Shown: in pieces, positions 32,849 to 43,234 of the stretch
Position numbering within the stretch: position 1 is the first letter of the stretch
How the letters are laid out: every line of letters starts with the position of its first letter
Assembly (NCBI GenBank): GCA_963281255.1
Contig: OY725493.1
Location: forward strand, 426,929 to 490,928
Source: Aphrocallistes beatrix
Lineage: Eukaryota > Porifera > Hexactinellida > Sceptrulophora > Aphrocallistidae
Reading direction: 5' to 3'
Length of the DNA stretch: 64,000 nt
Notes under the pieces: model-generated
Seen by the model: only the letters and a program-made list of their open reading frames with translations
What the model was told of the DNA's origin: nothing
Databases searched by the model: none
Translations under genes and position numbers: made by a program

Positions 32849-32990
32849 CAGTCGACATCGGGTTTTTTTACACTGGGTTCTTTTTGACTGTTTTTGGTGC
32901 AAAAATCTGAGTTTCAGGTACAGTAGACATCGGGGTTTTTTGACTTTTTTCCATGGAAATGGGGTCTCAAAAAACCCCGATGTCGACTAG
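32849..32990. repeat. pogo-like MITE, GACATCGGGGTTTTTT family
   Basis: Starts CAGTCGACATCGGGTTTTTT, has a second start at 32921, and ends AAAACCCCGATGTCGACTAG; probably two overlapping copies. Confidence 0.7.
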
Positions 32991-33029
32991 TTTTATTTAC
33001 TCACTAACTGATTTGACCTGCATTTAGTT

Positions 33030-33390
33030 GGACATACCCATACATGCCAACCTGAGCCATGATAAAAGCGGGATTCGTTGAATTTTACGGGACATGGCGG
33101 GACGCAATAGAAATGTACTATACATAGAATTAAAAAAGCGGGACATAATGGGGAAATTTCATGTAAAAGCGGGACACTCGTAGAGATTAGCTCAATAGAA
33201 GAGTGAAAAAAGCGGGACGTCCCGCCAAAAACGGGACAGTTGGCATGTATGCATACCAAATTGACGGAATAGAACAGAACGGAACGGAACCATTCCGGGA
33301 AATATGAGTGCCTAATTTACGGAATACTCCGTAAATTAGGCACTTAAAATGCCGGAACCGTTTCGTTCCATTCCGTAAATTAGGTATGTA
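33030..33390. mobile_element. GGACATACC-family MITE, copy d, with exact 9-bp duplication
   Basis: Flanked by CATTTAGTT at 33021-33029 and 33391-33399. Left end GGACATACC, right end AATTAGGTATGTA. The left part is split by the CATGCCAAC element at 33039-33251. Confidence 0.85.
33039..33251. mobile_element. CATGCCAAC-family MITE, copy 2, nested
   Basis: Inverted ends CATACATGCCAACCTG / GTTGGCATGTATG. Host sequence CATACC appears on both sides (33033-33038 and 33252-33257), indicating a target duplication of about 6 bp. Confidence 0.8.
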
Positions 33391-33695
33391 CATTTAGTTG
33401 GGGTGGGGTGACCAATCATTGATCGTGTAGTGTAAGAGACCGAAACGATGTGTATCGAGCGATTTGTAGAAATATTTGAGCATTTCAAAATCACGATTTT
33501 CTTCATGCTAACCATGTCTAGTTTCTCAAAGTGCCCGGGAAATTTATTTGCTACTTTTTTCCCGCCATCCAGAATATTTACTTCATTTTTTTCCTCCAAA
33601 AAAATAAAAAGGTAGTAAGAGTTATTCTAATTAGCTTGTTTATGTGCATTGAATTAAGTCTAATCCCTATTGGTCAATAAAATCAAAGCCTACTG

Positions 33696-33886
33696 GGGCA
33701 TGCCTAATTTCCGGGACGGGACGGAATCATCCCGAAAATCTTGGTACCTTATTTCCGGGACGGGACGAGTCAAGATGCCTAATCTCCGGGACGGGACAGA
33801 AAAGGTACCTAATTTCCGGGACGGGACGGGTAAGATACCTTATAATTTCCGGGACGGCAACCCGTCCCGGAAATTAGGCATGCCCA
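33696..33886. mobile_element. GGGCATGCC variant MITE with exact 9-bp duplication
   Basis: Ends GGGCATGCCTAATTTCCGGG / CCCGGAAATTAGGCATGCCC are perfect inverted repeats; AGCCTACTG flanks both sides. The interior repeats TAATTTCCGGGACGGGAC four to five times. Confidence 0.85.
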
Positions 33887-34178
33887 GCCTACTGCAATAT
33901 TAAAACAGTGCGATTTCATTGGTCAGCAGAATTATGTTTTGTAAACATTTTCTTTATTTCAGCCTATCAAATTTCAAATGTAGAGAGTTAGCAAGTAAAT
34001 CCTGCTCCAATTTGTAATCCTACTCTGATTCGTATACTCTAATGAGATAAAGGAATGGATTGGGTGTTGAGAGTAAACATTAATTATAATAAATTACTCA
34101 GAAAACAAAGGGGAGTGAGAAAGATAAACAAAACAGACAATAAATGGCACTGGCGACGGATAGATTCAACAATCTTAA

Positions 34179-35357
34179 ATGCACAGTGAGCGCCGGCCTT
34201 CATCTCGAAGAATACGTTTCAAGATCACCGAAGCTTGCGACAAGAAAATAAAGGAGATCGACAAGCAAAAGGAAGCGTCTCTTCGATGGCACATCTCTAA
34301 GATGGAGAAGATACGGAACAAGAAATGGAAGAGTCTCATTGGTCCTCCTCCCGGGCAAAAGGAGACAATTGAACCACTCAAACAGGAGGAAATCCCGCCA
34401 GACATCGCTGTCACTAGAGCGACATCTTTCTACGCCTGGGGCGAAGCCAATTCGGGACACAATCGTTCGATCATAACAGCCACTAAACCACCTGATGACC
34501 TCTTGGATGTGAGCTCTGAAGACATCACGTTCTCTGAAGTAACTAAGTTCTATCAGGAAGGAACTGAAAGTTACGACAACTCTAATTCTCTTTTGAGATT
34601 GTACCCTAAAGACACTATCACACCTCCCAAAAAATGTGTCACTAAGACACATATCTACATTCCATACGTGAACAGGGAAGGGAGGGTTGTTAGGGAGGGA
34701 GTGAAGAGTGAGAGTGAAGAAGTGAGATGCGAAATGTTTGATTCGAACTTGGAAGTAGAAAATGGAAGAATCAATTTAGTGAAGTTCAAAGAGAATCTAC
34801 AGAAATTGGTCCCACAACTCGGAAAGGTTAACAAAGTCCCAACATTCCCAGAACCCATTCTAAACCGACCCAGACAATCATTGGCAGATTTAATCCACCA
34901 AATCGAGCAGAGGAAATCGCGAATTCCAAATATCCGCAGCCGTTCCAACTCCCGCCTGAGTCAAGCCCTCAGAGAAATGGAAGACGAGCCAGTGGCGACA
35001 CACGCGACACATGAAGAAGACACTCTTCTGTGTCTGGATGATGATGGTCTACTGCCGGGTGACCTATCAAAAGCGAGGGTTTCTAGCATCCTAGAGAGAG
35101 AGGACAAATCTCAGACTTCGACACTCTTCATAAAAGGATCTGAGAGTCAGCTGAGTAAAATCAGCTGTATTTCGAGCGCCAAGCGGCGAGAGGAGAGTTT
35201 GAACCTCTCACTGAGTGACATGCAGGAGCTCCACTACGTAAGGAAGATTGGAAATCGAGAGCTGTCCAAACACGACACTTTCTGTGGATGTGACAGATTC
35301 TCAAACAGTTCCAAGTCTAAACGATCTCTGTGTTCTAACTCAGGAATGGAAATATGA
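34179..35357 (+). CDS. Uncharacterised charged protein, 392 aa
   Basis: Single open frame with an ATG start (MHSERRPSSRRIRFKI). Hydrophilic throughout, with no signal peptide or membrane segment. Residues about 18-55 are rich in Lys/Glu and likely a coiled coil (KKIKEIDKQKEASLRWHISK). A middle part has TRATSFYAWGEANSGHNRSI and THIYIPYVNREGRVVREGVK; the C-terminus is Ser- and Cys-containing and ends RSLCSNSGMEI. I do not recognise a domain. Normal codon composition and length argue for a real gene. The preceding sequence has no obvious TATA-like box. It lies in the single-copy spacer of the inverted duplication, 400 bp before the right arm. Confidence 0.65.
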   Translation: MHSERRPSSRRIRFKITEACDKKIKEIDKQKEASLRWHISKMEKIRNKKWKSLIGPPPGQKETIEPLKQEEIPPDIAVTRATSFYAWGEANSGHNRSIITATKPPDDLLDVSSEDITFSEVTKFYQEGTESYDNSNSLLRLYPKDTITPPKKCVTKTHIYIPYVNREGRVVREGVKSESEEVRCEMFDSNLEVENGRINLVKFKENLQKLVPQLGKVNKVPTFPEPILNRPRQSLADLIHQIEQRKSRIPNIRSRSNSRLSQALREMEDEPVATHATHEEDTLLCLDDDGLLPGDLSKARVSSILEREDKSQTSTLFIKGSESQLSKISCISSAKRREESLNLSLSDMQELHYVRKIGNRELSKHDTFCGCDRFSNSSKSKRSLCSNSGMEI

Positions 35358-35430
35358 ATATTCTCTATGCAGTTCCTTTAAATCGAGTTTCCGTTATAAC
35401 TAATTGCGAATATGAGATATCGACCAACAG

Positions 35431-35529
35431 GACATAACTAATATACGGAACCGTTCCGTCAAATTCCGTAAATTAGGCGCTCAGATTTCCCGGAATGGTT
35501 CCGTTCCATTCCGTAAATTAGGTATGCCC
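35431..35529. repeat. Palindromic MITE, GGACATACC family, copy e
   Basis: GGACATAACTAATATACGG to AAATTAGGTATGCCC; flanks GACCAACA and GACCAATA differ at one base. Sits just outside the right arm. Confidence 0.7.
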
Positions 35530-35775
35530 GACCAATAGGATTGAGGGATTAATTGCTGGAGTTATTTTTAGAACAATAACCTTCTTTTAGAGACAGCATC
35601 TGATTCTAAAAATAGTTTTATAAAACTTCATATTACATGTAGTGTGTAGATTCGTACTCAACAATAATAGAGTAATAATTATTTTAAATTTAATCTCGTA
35701 AAACTAAAACTAGTTTTATTGCCAGTTTTGACCAATCATTTTCTTTCTAAACTTAGTTATTAACTGAATTCCATC

Positions 35776-36747
35776 ATGGCTGATTTCCTACCAGAGTCCA
35801 GTGAGAAGTTGTGGGGCATTGTACTCAGTGCGACCAACAAGAGCCAGATTTGGCCGAGTGAGGAGCAGGTCAGCTCTGAGGGAGGAGACTTGAAACTGGA
35901 ACTGTCTCAAGCCACCATCGGCGTCGGAGCGAAGAAGGGAGACCGCAACGTGGTCGAGATGAAAGTTCTGACAGAAGAGGGTGCCGAGAAAACTGAGTCT
36001 TTCCCGATTGTGAGTTTGAAGGAGGGACTATTGGAGCACACCATGCTGAACATCACCGTGAATCCGCCTGTGAGCTTCAACCTGGTGGCTGGGACCGGTC
36101 CCATCTCCTTGCTCGGCGTCCAGCACTCGATCGGAGGAGATTCGGGGAGTGAGAGCGACGACGAAGGCTACGAAGCAGACGAGAGTCTGGTGAGATCGGA
36201 GTCCCAGGTGAAAGGGAAGAAGCGAAAGATGGACGCTTCTCCGATCGAATCGAAGAAGGCCAAGCCTGACCCCACAGGGGGGAAGGGCGACTCTGCGAAG
36301 GAAGGGAAGAAAGCTGAGAACGGAGCTAGGAAGGAGCGGATCGCTAAGGCGATAGCAGGAGAGGACGATGGATCTAGTTCTGACTCAGATCCCGATTTAG
36401 ACTTTGGAGAATCCTCTTCAATCGACGATGAAGGAATGGATGCTATTGGTCAGGATGAGAATGATGACTCAGCATCAGATATCCCAGAAGAGAAGCCACA
36501 GGGTAAAAAGCAGAAAAAAGGCAAAGATAAGTCTCCCGTTTCTTCAGAAAAGAAGAATTCAGCTGACGCGAAAGGCGGGAAAGTAAACGCTCAGTCACTG
36601 GAAGCTGTGAAGAACAAACTCCGATCGAATAAGACCCTCCCCAAAACCCCAGAAAAGTTCAAGAATTTCTTGAAAGGCATGAAAGTGACTGACACAGAAC
36701 AGGTTTCTGAGCTGTGGAAGTTCGTAGAGAAGTTACGGAAGAACTAG
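35776..36747 (+). CDS. NPM1: Nucleophosmin (NPM1-like) histone chaperone, right-arm copy
   Basis: Intronless, 323 aa, same architecture as the left-arm gene: nucleoplasmin core, acidic tracts, NLS-like KGKKRKMD, C-terminal three-helix domain. Replacements relative to the left copy are conservative and mostly at the C-terminus (VKNKLR for VKSKLR, KNFLKGMKV for KNYLKGLKV, QVKGKK for QLKGKK). An open frame in both copies implies either recent duplication or ongoing conversion, and both are probably expressed. Only about 30 bp of 5' flank is well conserved between the copies, so their promoters may differ. Confidence 0.92.
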   Translation: MADFLPESSEKLWGIVLSATNKSQIWPSEEQVSSEGGDLKLELSQATIGVGAKKGDRNVVEMKVLTEEGAEKTESFPIVSLKEGLLEHTMLNITVNPPVSFNLVAGTGPISLLGVQHSIGGDSGSESDDEGYEADESLVRSESQVKGKKRKMDASPIESKKAKPDPTGGKGDSAKEGKKAENGARKERIAKAIAGEDDGSSSDSDPDLDFGESSSIDDEGMDAIGQDENDDSASDIPEEKPQGKKQKKGKDKSPVSSEKKNSADAKGGKVNAQSLEAVKNKLRSNKTLPKTPEKFKNFLKGMKVTDTEQVSELWKFVEKLRKN

Positions 36748-37137
36748 AAAACTGACTTAGTACAAATAGAGATATTTTATCATTTTTTCCATCAATTGTT
36801 CGTTCATTTTAGTGAGTTAGTGAGTTATAAATAGAACTCGTTGCCCTATCATTTTGCTTGAATCTCTACACTAAACCCAATCATAAACTTAAGGAAGAAA
36901 GGCAGTGTTCTCATTGGCCAAAATTTATTATTTTTAAAGTAATTATTTTAATTAAGAAGTTTTAACTTTAAATTTCCATTATTTGGCAAATCTCATTCCA
37001 GTCTTGACTTAATATAATTTACACTTCAAGAAGACACACAAATACTATAACTTCTAATCAACTCTAAGTAGTTCTAATGGTTTACAATAATTACTGAAGA
37101 AACGTCACAGTTACACACAAACTATTCAATGCTGCAC

Positions 37138-37736
37138 TCAGTATGCGTAAGGGAGCATTCTCCATCTCTCTGACTTGTATTGCTCGAATTCCTTTCCAAA
37201 GCTTGCATGCAGCATTTTCTCCTCTACTCGAATCCTGTTCAATGAGGAGCAGAGTTTCAGAATGGAAATTCCACATAGCATGGTAGAAACATACATGAAA
37301 CAAGGTCCTATGCACATAAGGAATCCCCCAAATAGCTTGGATGCATTAAGTAGGTGTAGAGTCCGGTTTTTATCAGCTTTTGATTTTCATTCATCCCAAT
37401 CTCGTATGTATAGAACTTTCCTAACTCCTGTTTAGCTCTCGTTCTCAAATATTTCCCGATACCAAACACCAAAAGTCCCATCAGAAACATTCCGTCACTT
37501 CTCAGTACTTCCACACTGCTTCCATTCAATACTGCTTCCCACCATCTGTAAGTGTAATACATTTGCACACAGATTTGTGTTATGAATGGAGACAATATTA
37601 ATCCTAGATCGAATGAAGGCAGTAGTGTATTTTTCCTGACAGACTTTTCTCCCTTGTTCGGACTTCTGAGCTCTGTTAACGATAATATCACGACAATGAT
37701 AACTGATAAGGACTGGAACAGTGAAAATACTTCCAT
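37138..37736 (-). pseudogene. ICMT-like copy, F/G type, frameshifted
   Basis: Aligns end to end with copies F and G, but a G-run after the codons for MHPSYL has five Gs (six in F and G), near 37325, which shifts the frame and stops translation at 142 codons. The rest of the family sequence continues in another frame to a stop at 37138. N-terminal residues combine F-type (VIIVVILSL, VEVLRSDG) and G-type (LILSPFIT, NENQKL) states. A homopolymer sequencing error is possible. Confidence 0.75.
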
Positions 37737-37967
37737 TGTTACTTGGTAGTTAGGGTATTTTGTCTAAATTTGTTATAAATACTGCCATATTGTTGAGATA
37801 TCACATGAGGCTAATGTACTGTCGTATTTAGTTACCTTATCGATTTGTTCAAGAGATACTACAGGACCTGGTACGAACGATAACAAGTTTCTTGTAATTA
37901 CTACTTCAAGTAATGGATTTCTAAAAACTTGATATTTATTGCACTACCTGATACATTTTGGGGATTA

Positions 37968-38232
37968 AGACAATCACCTGTACTGTATATAACGGCCAAT
38001 TTTGTTCATTCCCTTAGGTCAGTGGTTCCCAACCTCTTTTACCTCGTGCACCCCCTGACACCTAAAAATTATTTTGTGCACCCAGGACCCACCTAAGTCT
38101 GAAAAACTCTATTGATCCGACTTGTCATTGCAATAAGGACGAATCCTTGTCCCGTGCACCCCCGACTAAGGACCCGTGCACCCCAATTTGGAAACCGCTG
38201 CCTTAGGTGGCCGTTATATACAGGTTCCACTG
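37968..38232. repeat. pogo-like MITE, ATATAACGGCC family, interrupted
   Basis: Reverse-oriented copy ending GGCCGTTATATACAGGTTCCACTG; split by the hAT-like MITE 38020-38200. Positional equivalent of 20341-20510 in the other arm, which lacks the hAT. Confidence 0.75.
38020..38200. mobile_element. hAT-like MITE with perfect 8-bp duplication, nested
   Basis: CCTTAGGT at 38012-38019 and 38201-38208 flanks CAGTGGTTCCCAACCTC ... TTGGAAACCGCTG. Same family as 24597-24796, opposite orientation. Confidence 0.85.
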
Positions 38233-38503
38233 TATTTTTAATCAGGAGAAAATAGTTATTTTCGAACTTGACATATTTAAAATCAGATTATTGGAGTCCC
38301 AGGTATATAATATTTAAAAAAATTTTGCAGAACTTTTGGCTCATCCTATACATGAATAAATTGTACAGTTATCCATCCAAAATATAATTATTTATTATTA
38401 GTTCCCTAAAATAACTACGGAACTACAAACACTAAATTAGTTAAACACAGCTCAGAGTCTATTTATAGTACAAGGGACAGTAAGTCTAAGCTGTTGTCTG
38501 GTT

Positions 38504-39106
38504 TCAGTAGATGTAAGGGAACATCCTCCATCTCTCTGACTTGAACTGCTCGAATTCCTTTCCGAAGTGTTCCTGCAACATTTTCTCTTCGAGGCGAATC
38601 CTGTTTACCTGTGCTGCAAGTAAACAAACAGCTAGAATGTAGAAATACATTGAGTTATGCATGATACAGACTCCAACACTTAGAAAGTTTGTAGCTAAGT
38701 AGCCAGGATGCATTAAATGTGTGTAGAGTCCTGTTTTAATCAATTTTTGTGCTTTACTCACTCCAATTTCGTAAGTGAAGGACTTTCCTAACTCTTGTTT
38801 AGCTTTCCCTCTCAAATACTTTCCTGTAATACACAGCAATAATCCGATTAGCACTAATACTATTCCATTATTAAACTCCCTGTCACTGCTTCCATACACA
38901 TATTCTTCACAAGATCTGTAGATATGGAATACCTGGCCGAATGTTCTGCTTATCATCACGACAGCAAAGATAAATAAATCAAATGGCAGAAAAATTGACT
39001 TCTTTTGTACTGGTTTTTCCAATTTGTTGGGGCTGCTGAATTCCGATATACATAATAGCAAAGCAAGCGTAGAAGCGAGGATTTGTAAAGGCAGGGAGAC
39101 TTCCAT
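38504..39106 (-). CDS. ICMT-like membrane methyltransferase, right-arm E-type copy
   Basis: Intronless, 200 aa; inverted-duplication partner of copy E. Intact frame. Variants: MHPGYLATNFLSVGVC in place of MHPSYLAFNVTSVGIC, so the family serine is Gly here, and AAQVNRIRLEEKMLQEHFGK at the C-terminus. Met before HP is retained. It has no TATTTAA box at the usual place; the upstream sequence differs from copy E beyond about 40 bp. Confidence 0.83.
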   Translation of the reverse strand: MEVSLPLQILASTLALLLCISEFSSPNKLEKPVQKKSIFLPFDLFIFAVVMISRTFGQVFHIYRSCEEYVYGSSDREFNNGIVLVLIGLLLCITGKYLRGKAKQELGKSFTYEIGVSKAQKLIKTGLYTHLMHPGYLATNFLSVGVCIMHNSMYFYILAVCLLAAQVNRIRLEEKMLQEHFGKEFEQFKSERWRMFPYIY

Positions 39107-39410
39107 TGTTGGTAGAGCGTTACTTGTAACTCTATTATTTGGATTGGAAGGTCTAAACAGGATATGATTACATCTATATACTTAAAACTCAATTGTTGTA
39201 AATACGGTATTTACGAATTGCGGAAATCTCGGCTCTACCTATTTCTCTATTAAAAGCCCCAATTTTCCCCTCTTATTTCTACAAAATCCACTCCCAAACT
39301 TCCACCCCTAACATTTTAGTGCTCTTTTATTGTAACATCTAGCGAGATAAAATTCCCATTAAAATTTCCAGAGACGAAAATTCCATGGACACGGTATCGT
39401 AATACAGGTA

Positions 39411-39585
39411 CAGTCGACTCCGCTTAATTAATAGGGCCACTGTTTAATCGGGCCACTTTTGGCAGGACCGGAATAATTCTTACACATAGAAGCTAATACA
39501 AAATATTTTCGGTTAATAGGATTCTCCGCTTAATCGGGGGAAATTGTCCTCTGACCGATGTGATCCTATTAAGCGGAGTCGACTG
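39411..39585. repeat. pogo-like MITE, CAGTCGACTCCGC family
   Basis: Ends CAGTCGACTCCGCTTAATTA / TATTAAGCGGAGTCGACTG, flanked by TA; 130 bp upstream of the aldo-keto reductase start. Confidence 0.8.
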
Positions 39586-39712
39586 TATTTACTTTTCGCA
39601 TCCCTTCAGCACTTGCTGGAGCTGCAATTTCGGTTTGTTGACTGCCATTTTATATTTTAATTCCCAGAAAACATTTTATTCTTTTCAGTATTATTATATT
39701 TCTTTGAGTAGA

Positions 39713-41072
39713 ATGGCCGCTATTACTCCTATTGTCTGTCCCTCCACCAAACTGAATAACGGCACCAGCATTCCTCAGTTAGGACTGGGCACCTGGTTGT
39801 CAGAGAAGGGGTTAGTTTGTGAAGCAGTCAAGAATGCCATCAAGATGGGTTTGTTCTAAAAATAGCACATACGGTCGACTCCGCTTAATAGGGTCACTTT
39901 TGGAGGGACCGGATTGCTCTCGAGGCTAATACAAAATATTTTCGGTTAATAGGGTTCTCCTCTTAATCGGGGCAAAATGTCCTCTGACCGATGTGACCCT
40001 ATTAAGCGGGGTCGACTGTACATACAAATACATACTACTGTACTCAGGGCCATTCCTAACCATAATGGCGCCCGGGGCCGCCAGCTTTTAGCGATTCTAT
40101 TGGCTCAAATGTCAAAAAACATGAAAAACTTAATCTTCAAGTACGTACAGTATATACGGTAGACACATAGGTTTGGTGATTCACAGATGTTATCTTGCCA
40201 TCATAGGTTATCGGCACTTGGACTGTGCATGGGTGTATAAGAACGAGGAAGAGATTGGAGTTGGGATAGAATGGGCTCTAAAGGAGGGAATCTGTAAGCG
40301 AGAAGATCTGTACATCACGACCAAACTTAGTGGCAACCATTTCCGGGGAGTAAGGGGAGCTATTGAGGACAGTTTGAAGAAACTTAAACTGGGGTACGTT
40401 GACCTCTACTTGATTCACGTTCCAGTTGAAATGAAAATGGGCCCCGAAGTGAAATCAGCCAGTGACATAAAGCCCGAGCATATTGTAGGATACAGCGAAG
40501 CTAGGATTGCTGAGGTCTGGGTGGAAATGGAAAAACTTGTTGAATCTGGGTTAACACGTAGCATCGGCGTCTCCAACTTTACAATAAAGAAGTTGGAGTC
40601 ACTGCTTAAGGCGGGGAAACTAGTGCCAGCTGTCAATCAGTGTGAAGCTCAGGCCTACTTCCAGCAGGAGAAACTGAGGCAGTACTGCAGGAGTAAAGGC
40701 ATTGTATTTGAGGCATACAACTCTCTTGGAAACCCAGGTCTGTTCAAGGATGGGTTGGGGGCAGAAGTGAAACCACTTCTTGAGAATGGGGAAGTGAAAC
40801 GACTCAGTGAGAAACACACTGCCACTCCTGCACAGATCTGTATCGCATTTGCTCTGGCTCTAGGAGATATCGCTATTCCCAAAACTACGACTGAATCTCG
40901 TCTCAGAGAGAACCTAGCCTCTCTGAATGTGAAGTTGGATGAAGAAGATGTTAAGGCTCTGAGGTCTCTAGAGAAAGGTCTCAGACTACATCCAATGAAG
41001 ATATTCACTAAACCCACTCAAACCTTCGAGGAGTTCTGGGATGTGGAGTTTGACTCTGCCTACAAACTCTAG
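39713..41072 (+). CDS. Aldo-keto reductase (AKR1-type), 2 exons
   Basis: Cytosolic NADPH-dependent carbonyl reductase. Exon 1 39713-39848, exon 2 40207-41072, phase 1 junction within GGT; 333 aa. (beta/alpha)8 family hallmarks: LNNGTSIPQLGLGTWLSE at the start, then HLDCAWVYKNEEEIG, LYITTKLS and LYLIHVPV, giving a complete catalytic tetrad Asp51, Tyr56, Lys85, His116. SIGVSNFT, VNQCEAQAYFQQ and the cofactor-binding IPKTTTESRLREN follow in family order. The C-terminal loop that sets substrate choice is divergent, so the substrate is not predicted. The intron contains a MITE occupying 148 of its 358 bp. Residue numbers are from the spliced protein. Confidence 0.93.
39872..40019. repeat. pogo-like MITE in the aldo-keto reductase intron
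   Basis: CGGTCGACTCCGCTTAATAG / TATTAAGCGGGGTCGACTG; same family as 39411-39585, only 290 bp apart. Confidence 0.75.
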
Positions 41073-41254
41073 AACATCTCTAACTTTGTCTCCCATATTC
41101 GATTAGTTCTATATTTATAATCTTTCGTAGTTATGAGTTGTAATTAGGCCATGGTTGTATGAATTGTGTTCTATTTTTAGAAGCGTATTTCGCAATTGTA
41201 TTTTCACTATAGACTCTAGTTATGCACATATCCGCCTGCCGGTATATACGTATG

Positions 41255-41390
41255 TTACAGTTAAAACGTCCAATCAGTTATTATGTAAAATACCTGAAAT
41301 TTCAGTTAGTATGAATAATAACTGATGGAGAATGCCTGGAATTTCCAGGTATTATACATAACTGATTTGACCGTGACATATACACATACA
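41255..41390. repeat. MITE, ACAGTTAAAACGTC family, short copy
   Basis: Starts ACAGTTAAAACGTCCAATCA and ends ATAACTGATTTGACCGT; shorter relative of 2643-2978. Confidence 0.6.
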
Positions 41391-41483
41391 GAGCAGACAA
41401 AGGGAGTTCTATCTCCCTTTTTCACTTAGACATGCCCTGTCTGTATCTGATCCGATTTAATCATTGATACTCATTATCAACCA

Positions 41484-41870
41484 CAGTGGAACCTGTATAT
41501 AACGGCCACCCAAGGGACTGGACAAAATTGGCCGTTATACACAGGTGATTGTCTTAATCCCCAAAGGTATCAACGTAGTGCAATAAATATAAGTTCTTAG
41601 AAATCTATTACTTGAAGTAATTACAAGAAACTTGTTTATCGTTCGTAACAAGTCTTGTAATAAACACATAAATAGGTGAAAAAGGTGATGACCGTTATGC
41701 ACAGTTTTAGGGTCAGTAAGGGACTACAAACGGGTGGCCGCTGGCCGCGTTGAGCAGGTGACCGCTATACACAGGTTCAATATTATGTAATTTCGGACGG
41801 GACTGTTCATTGGTGACCGCTATAGACAGGTGACCGTTATATAGAGTGGCCGTTATAACAGGTTCGACCG
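41484..41870. repeat. pogo-like MITE, ATATAACGGCC family, full length
   Basis: Starts CAGTGGAACCTGTATATAAC and ends CCGTTATAACAGGTTCGACC. Confidence 0.75.
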
Positions 41871-42469
41871 TATTTTGAAATGAAATAGCTTCTCACTGCG
41901 GGAAAGATAAATATTCTGAATTTGGCTAGATCGAAATAAAAAGGTTGAATTCAGGGAAATTCATTTGAAGTTATTTGTCAATTATTTAATTGTTTGAAAA
42001 TAGTTAGACCTGAACGCTGGTATTTGATTGGTCAGTAAAATGTTTGCTGAATAAATGATGCAAGCTTACGAAACAACTGATTGGAGCCCAGAGTTCGTTA
42101 GCTCACTATTATTGAAGATAAAATGCAATATAACGCCAGCCGTTGTAACTCTCCATCATAATCAGGATGTCCTCATTTAGCATAAATCTGTTGTCTTGTA
42201 GAACTCCCCACCCTTGTACCTTAGTGTGAAGTGAACCTAGATTTCTCTCGCCTACCGAAGCAACTCTGCTTCCAACCTTTGCATTACGTAGCTCTCTAAT
42301 AAGCATACTTGGATGAAAAACATCCTATTACTTCCTGGTTTTCAATCAATTGAATTTTAGGCCATTATGATCCTTATTGTGTACTTCCTCTATACTATGT
42401 ACTGTATCTGATAGCTGTAATAGATACTCTGCAGTAAGAATGTGAAGAATTCGTACACGAAGCATTCGC

Positions 42470-42533
42470 TATATAAACGAGAGGATAATTTGTACTCAGA
42501 TCTATTATTGATTTTCTCTCTACGAAGTTGGGT
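42470..42533 (+). promoter_or_regulatory. Candidate TATA box and noncoding first exon of the PDE gene
   Basis: TATATAAA at 42470-42477, and a consensus donor (TTGG|GTAAGC) after 42531. A plausible acceptor (TTCTGTAG) ends about 10 bp before the PDE ATG at 43743. Inference only. Confidence 0.35.
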
Positions 42534-43234
42534 AAGCGTTTTGTTCTTTTATATTTTAGTTTAACTTGATTACTCCTTGCAGTTTTTCTTGAAAGAATCT
42601 TCTTGAGAGATTACAGTACAGTTTAAGAAATGATTTGAATTAGCATATTGGGTATAAGCAATACTCAGTAGCACTTTTGAACTTAAAAGTGTTTGAACGA
42701 ATTTTTTATCAAACTAGGGTTGGTTGGTAGATAACTGACACTGATTATAATACAGGAATTCTGAACTCAGTTTGTTGTTTGAACTATTGAGTGCTTTTCC
42801 CGACGAATTATCATTAGAATTTCACCCCAAATGTGCATACTTTATAGCAGATTTTAATTAGTATTTGTAATTGGTTAGTTCCAGTCTAGCACCTCTAGAG
42901 ATATAGCTATATCTCCATACTTTCCGTCAGGCGATTTATCTGAATGGTACGAGTGTTTCCATATAAATCAATGTTTTGTTATCTGAGATTCTATTTCAGT
43001 AAAGAATGCTATTCTTATCCTCTCTACGATTGCTCTGAATAGGAATCCTGTGATATAATTAGAATCCTGTGATATAATTAGATTCCATTTATAAATAGTC
43101 CTGTGTGTTGAGATTCTCGTTTTATAATTTCCATATTGCAAATTTCAGAACTTTTCTAAGGAATAAAGTGCATATTTTGTATACATTTTGTTAGTAGAAG
43201 GGGAATCATTGGAATTGAGAGGTGAGTGTAAATA

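Larger units (their letters stand above)
32535..34178. other. MITE-rich intergenic DNA
   Basis: No gene. Holds at least four inverted-repeat elements, one nested in another, listed separately. Confidence 0.6.
35740..39150. repeat. Inverted segmental duplication, right arm
   Basis: Mirror of 19300-24345 with an NPM1-like gene, one F/G-type ICMT-like copy (frameshifted) and the E-type copy. The arm is 1.6 kb shorter because one F/G unit is missing. Confidence 0.8.

Noticed and set aside
34200-34948. Antisense ORFs of 97-150 codons within the 34.2-35.4 kb gene
   Set aside because: Shadows of a longer, better-composed sense frame.
42109-42306. Minus-strand 65-codon ORF with ordinary amino-acid mix
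   Set aside because: No recognisable family, no splice partners, and short length in AT-rich DNA; cannot be supported.
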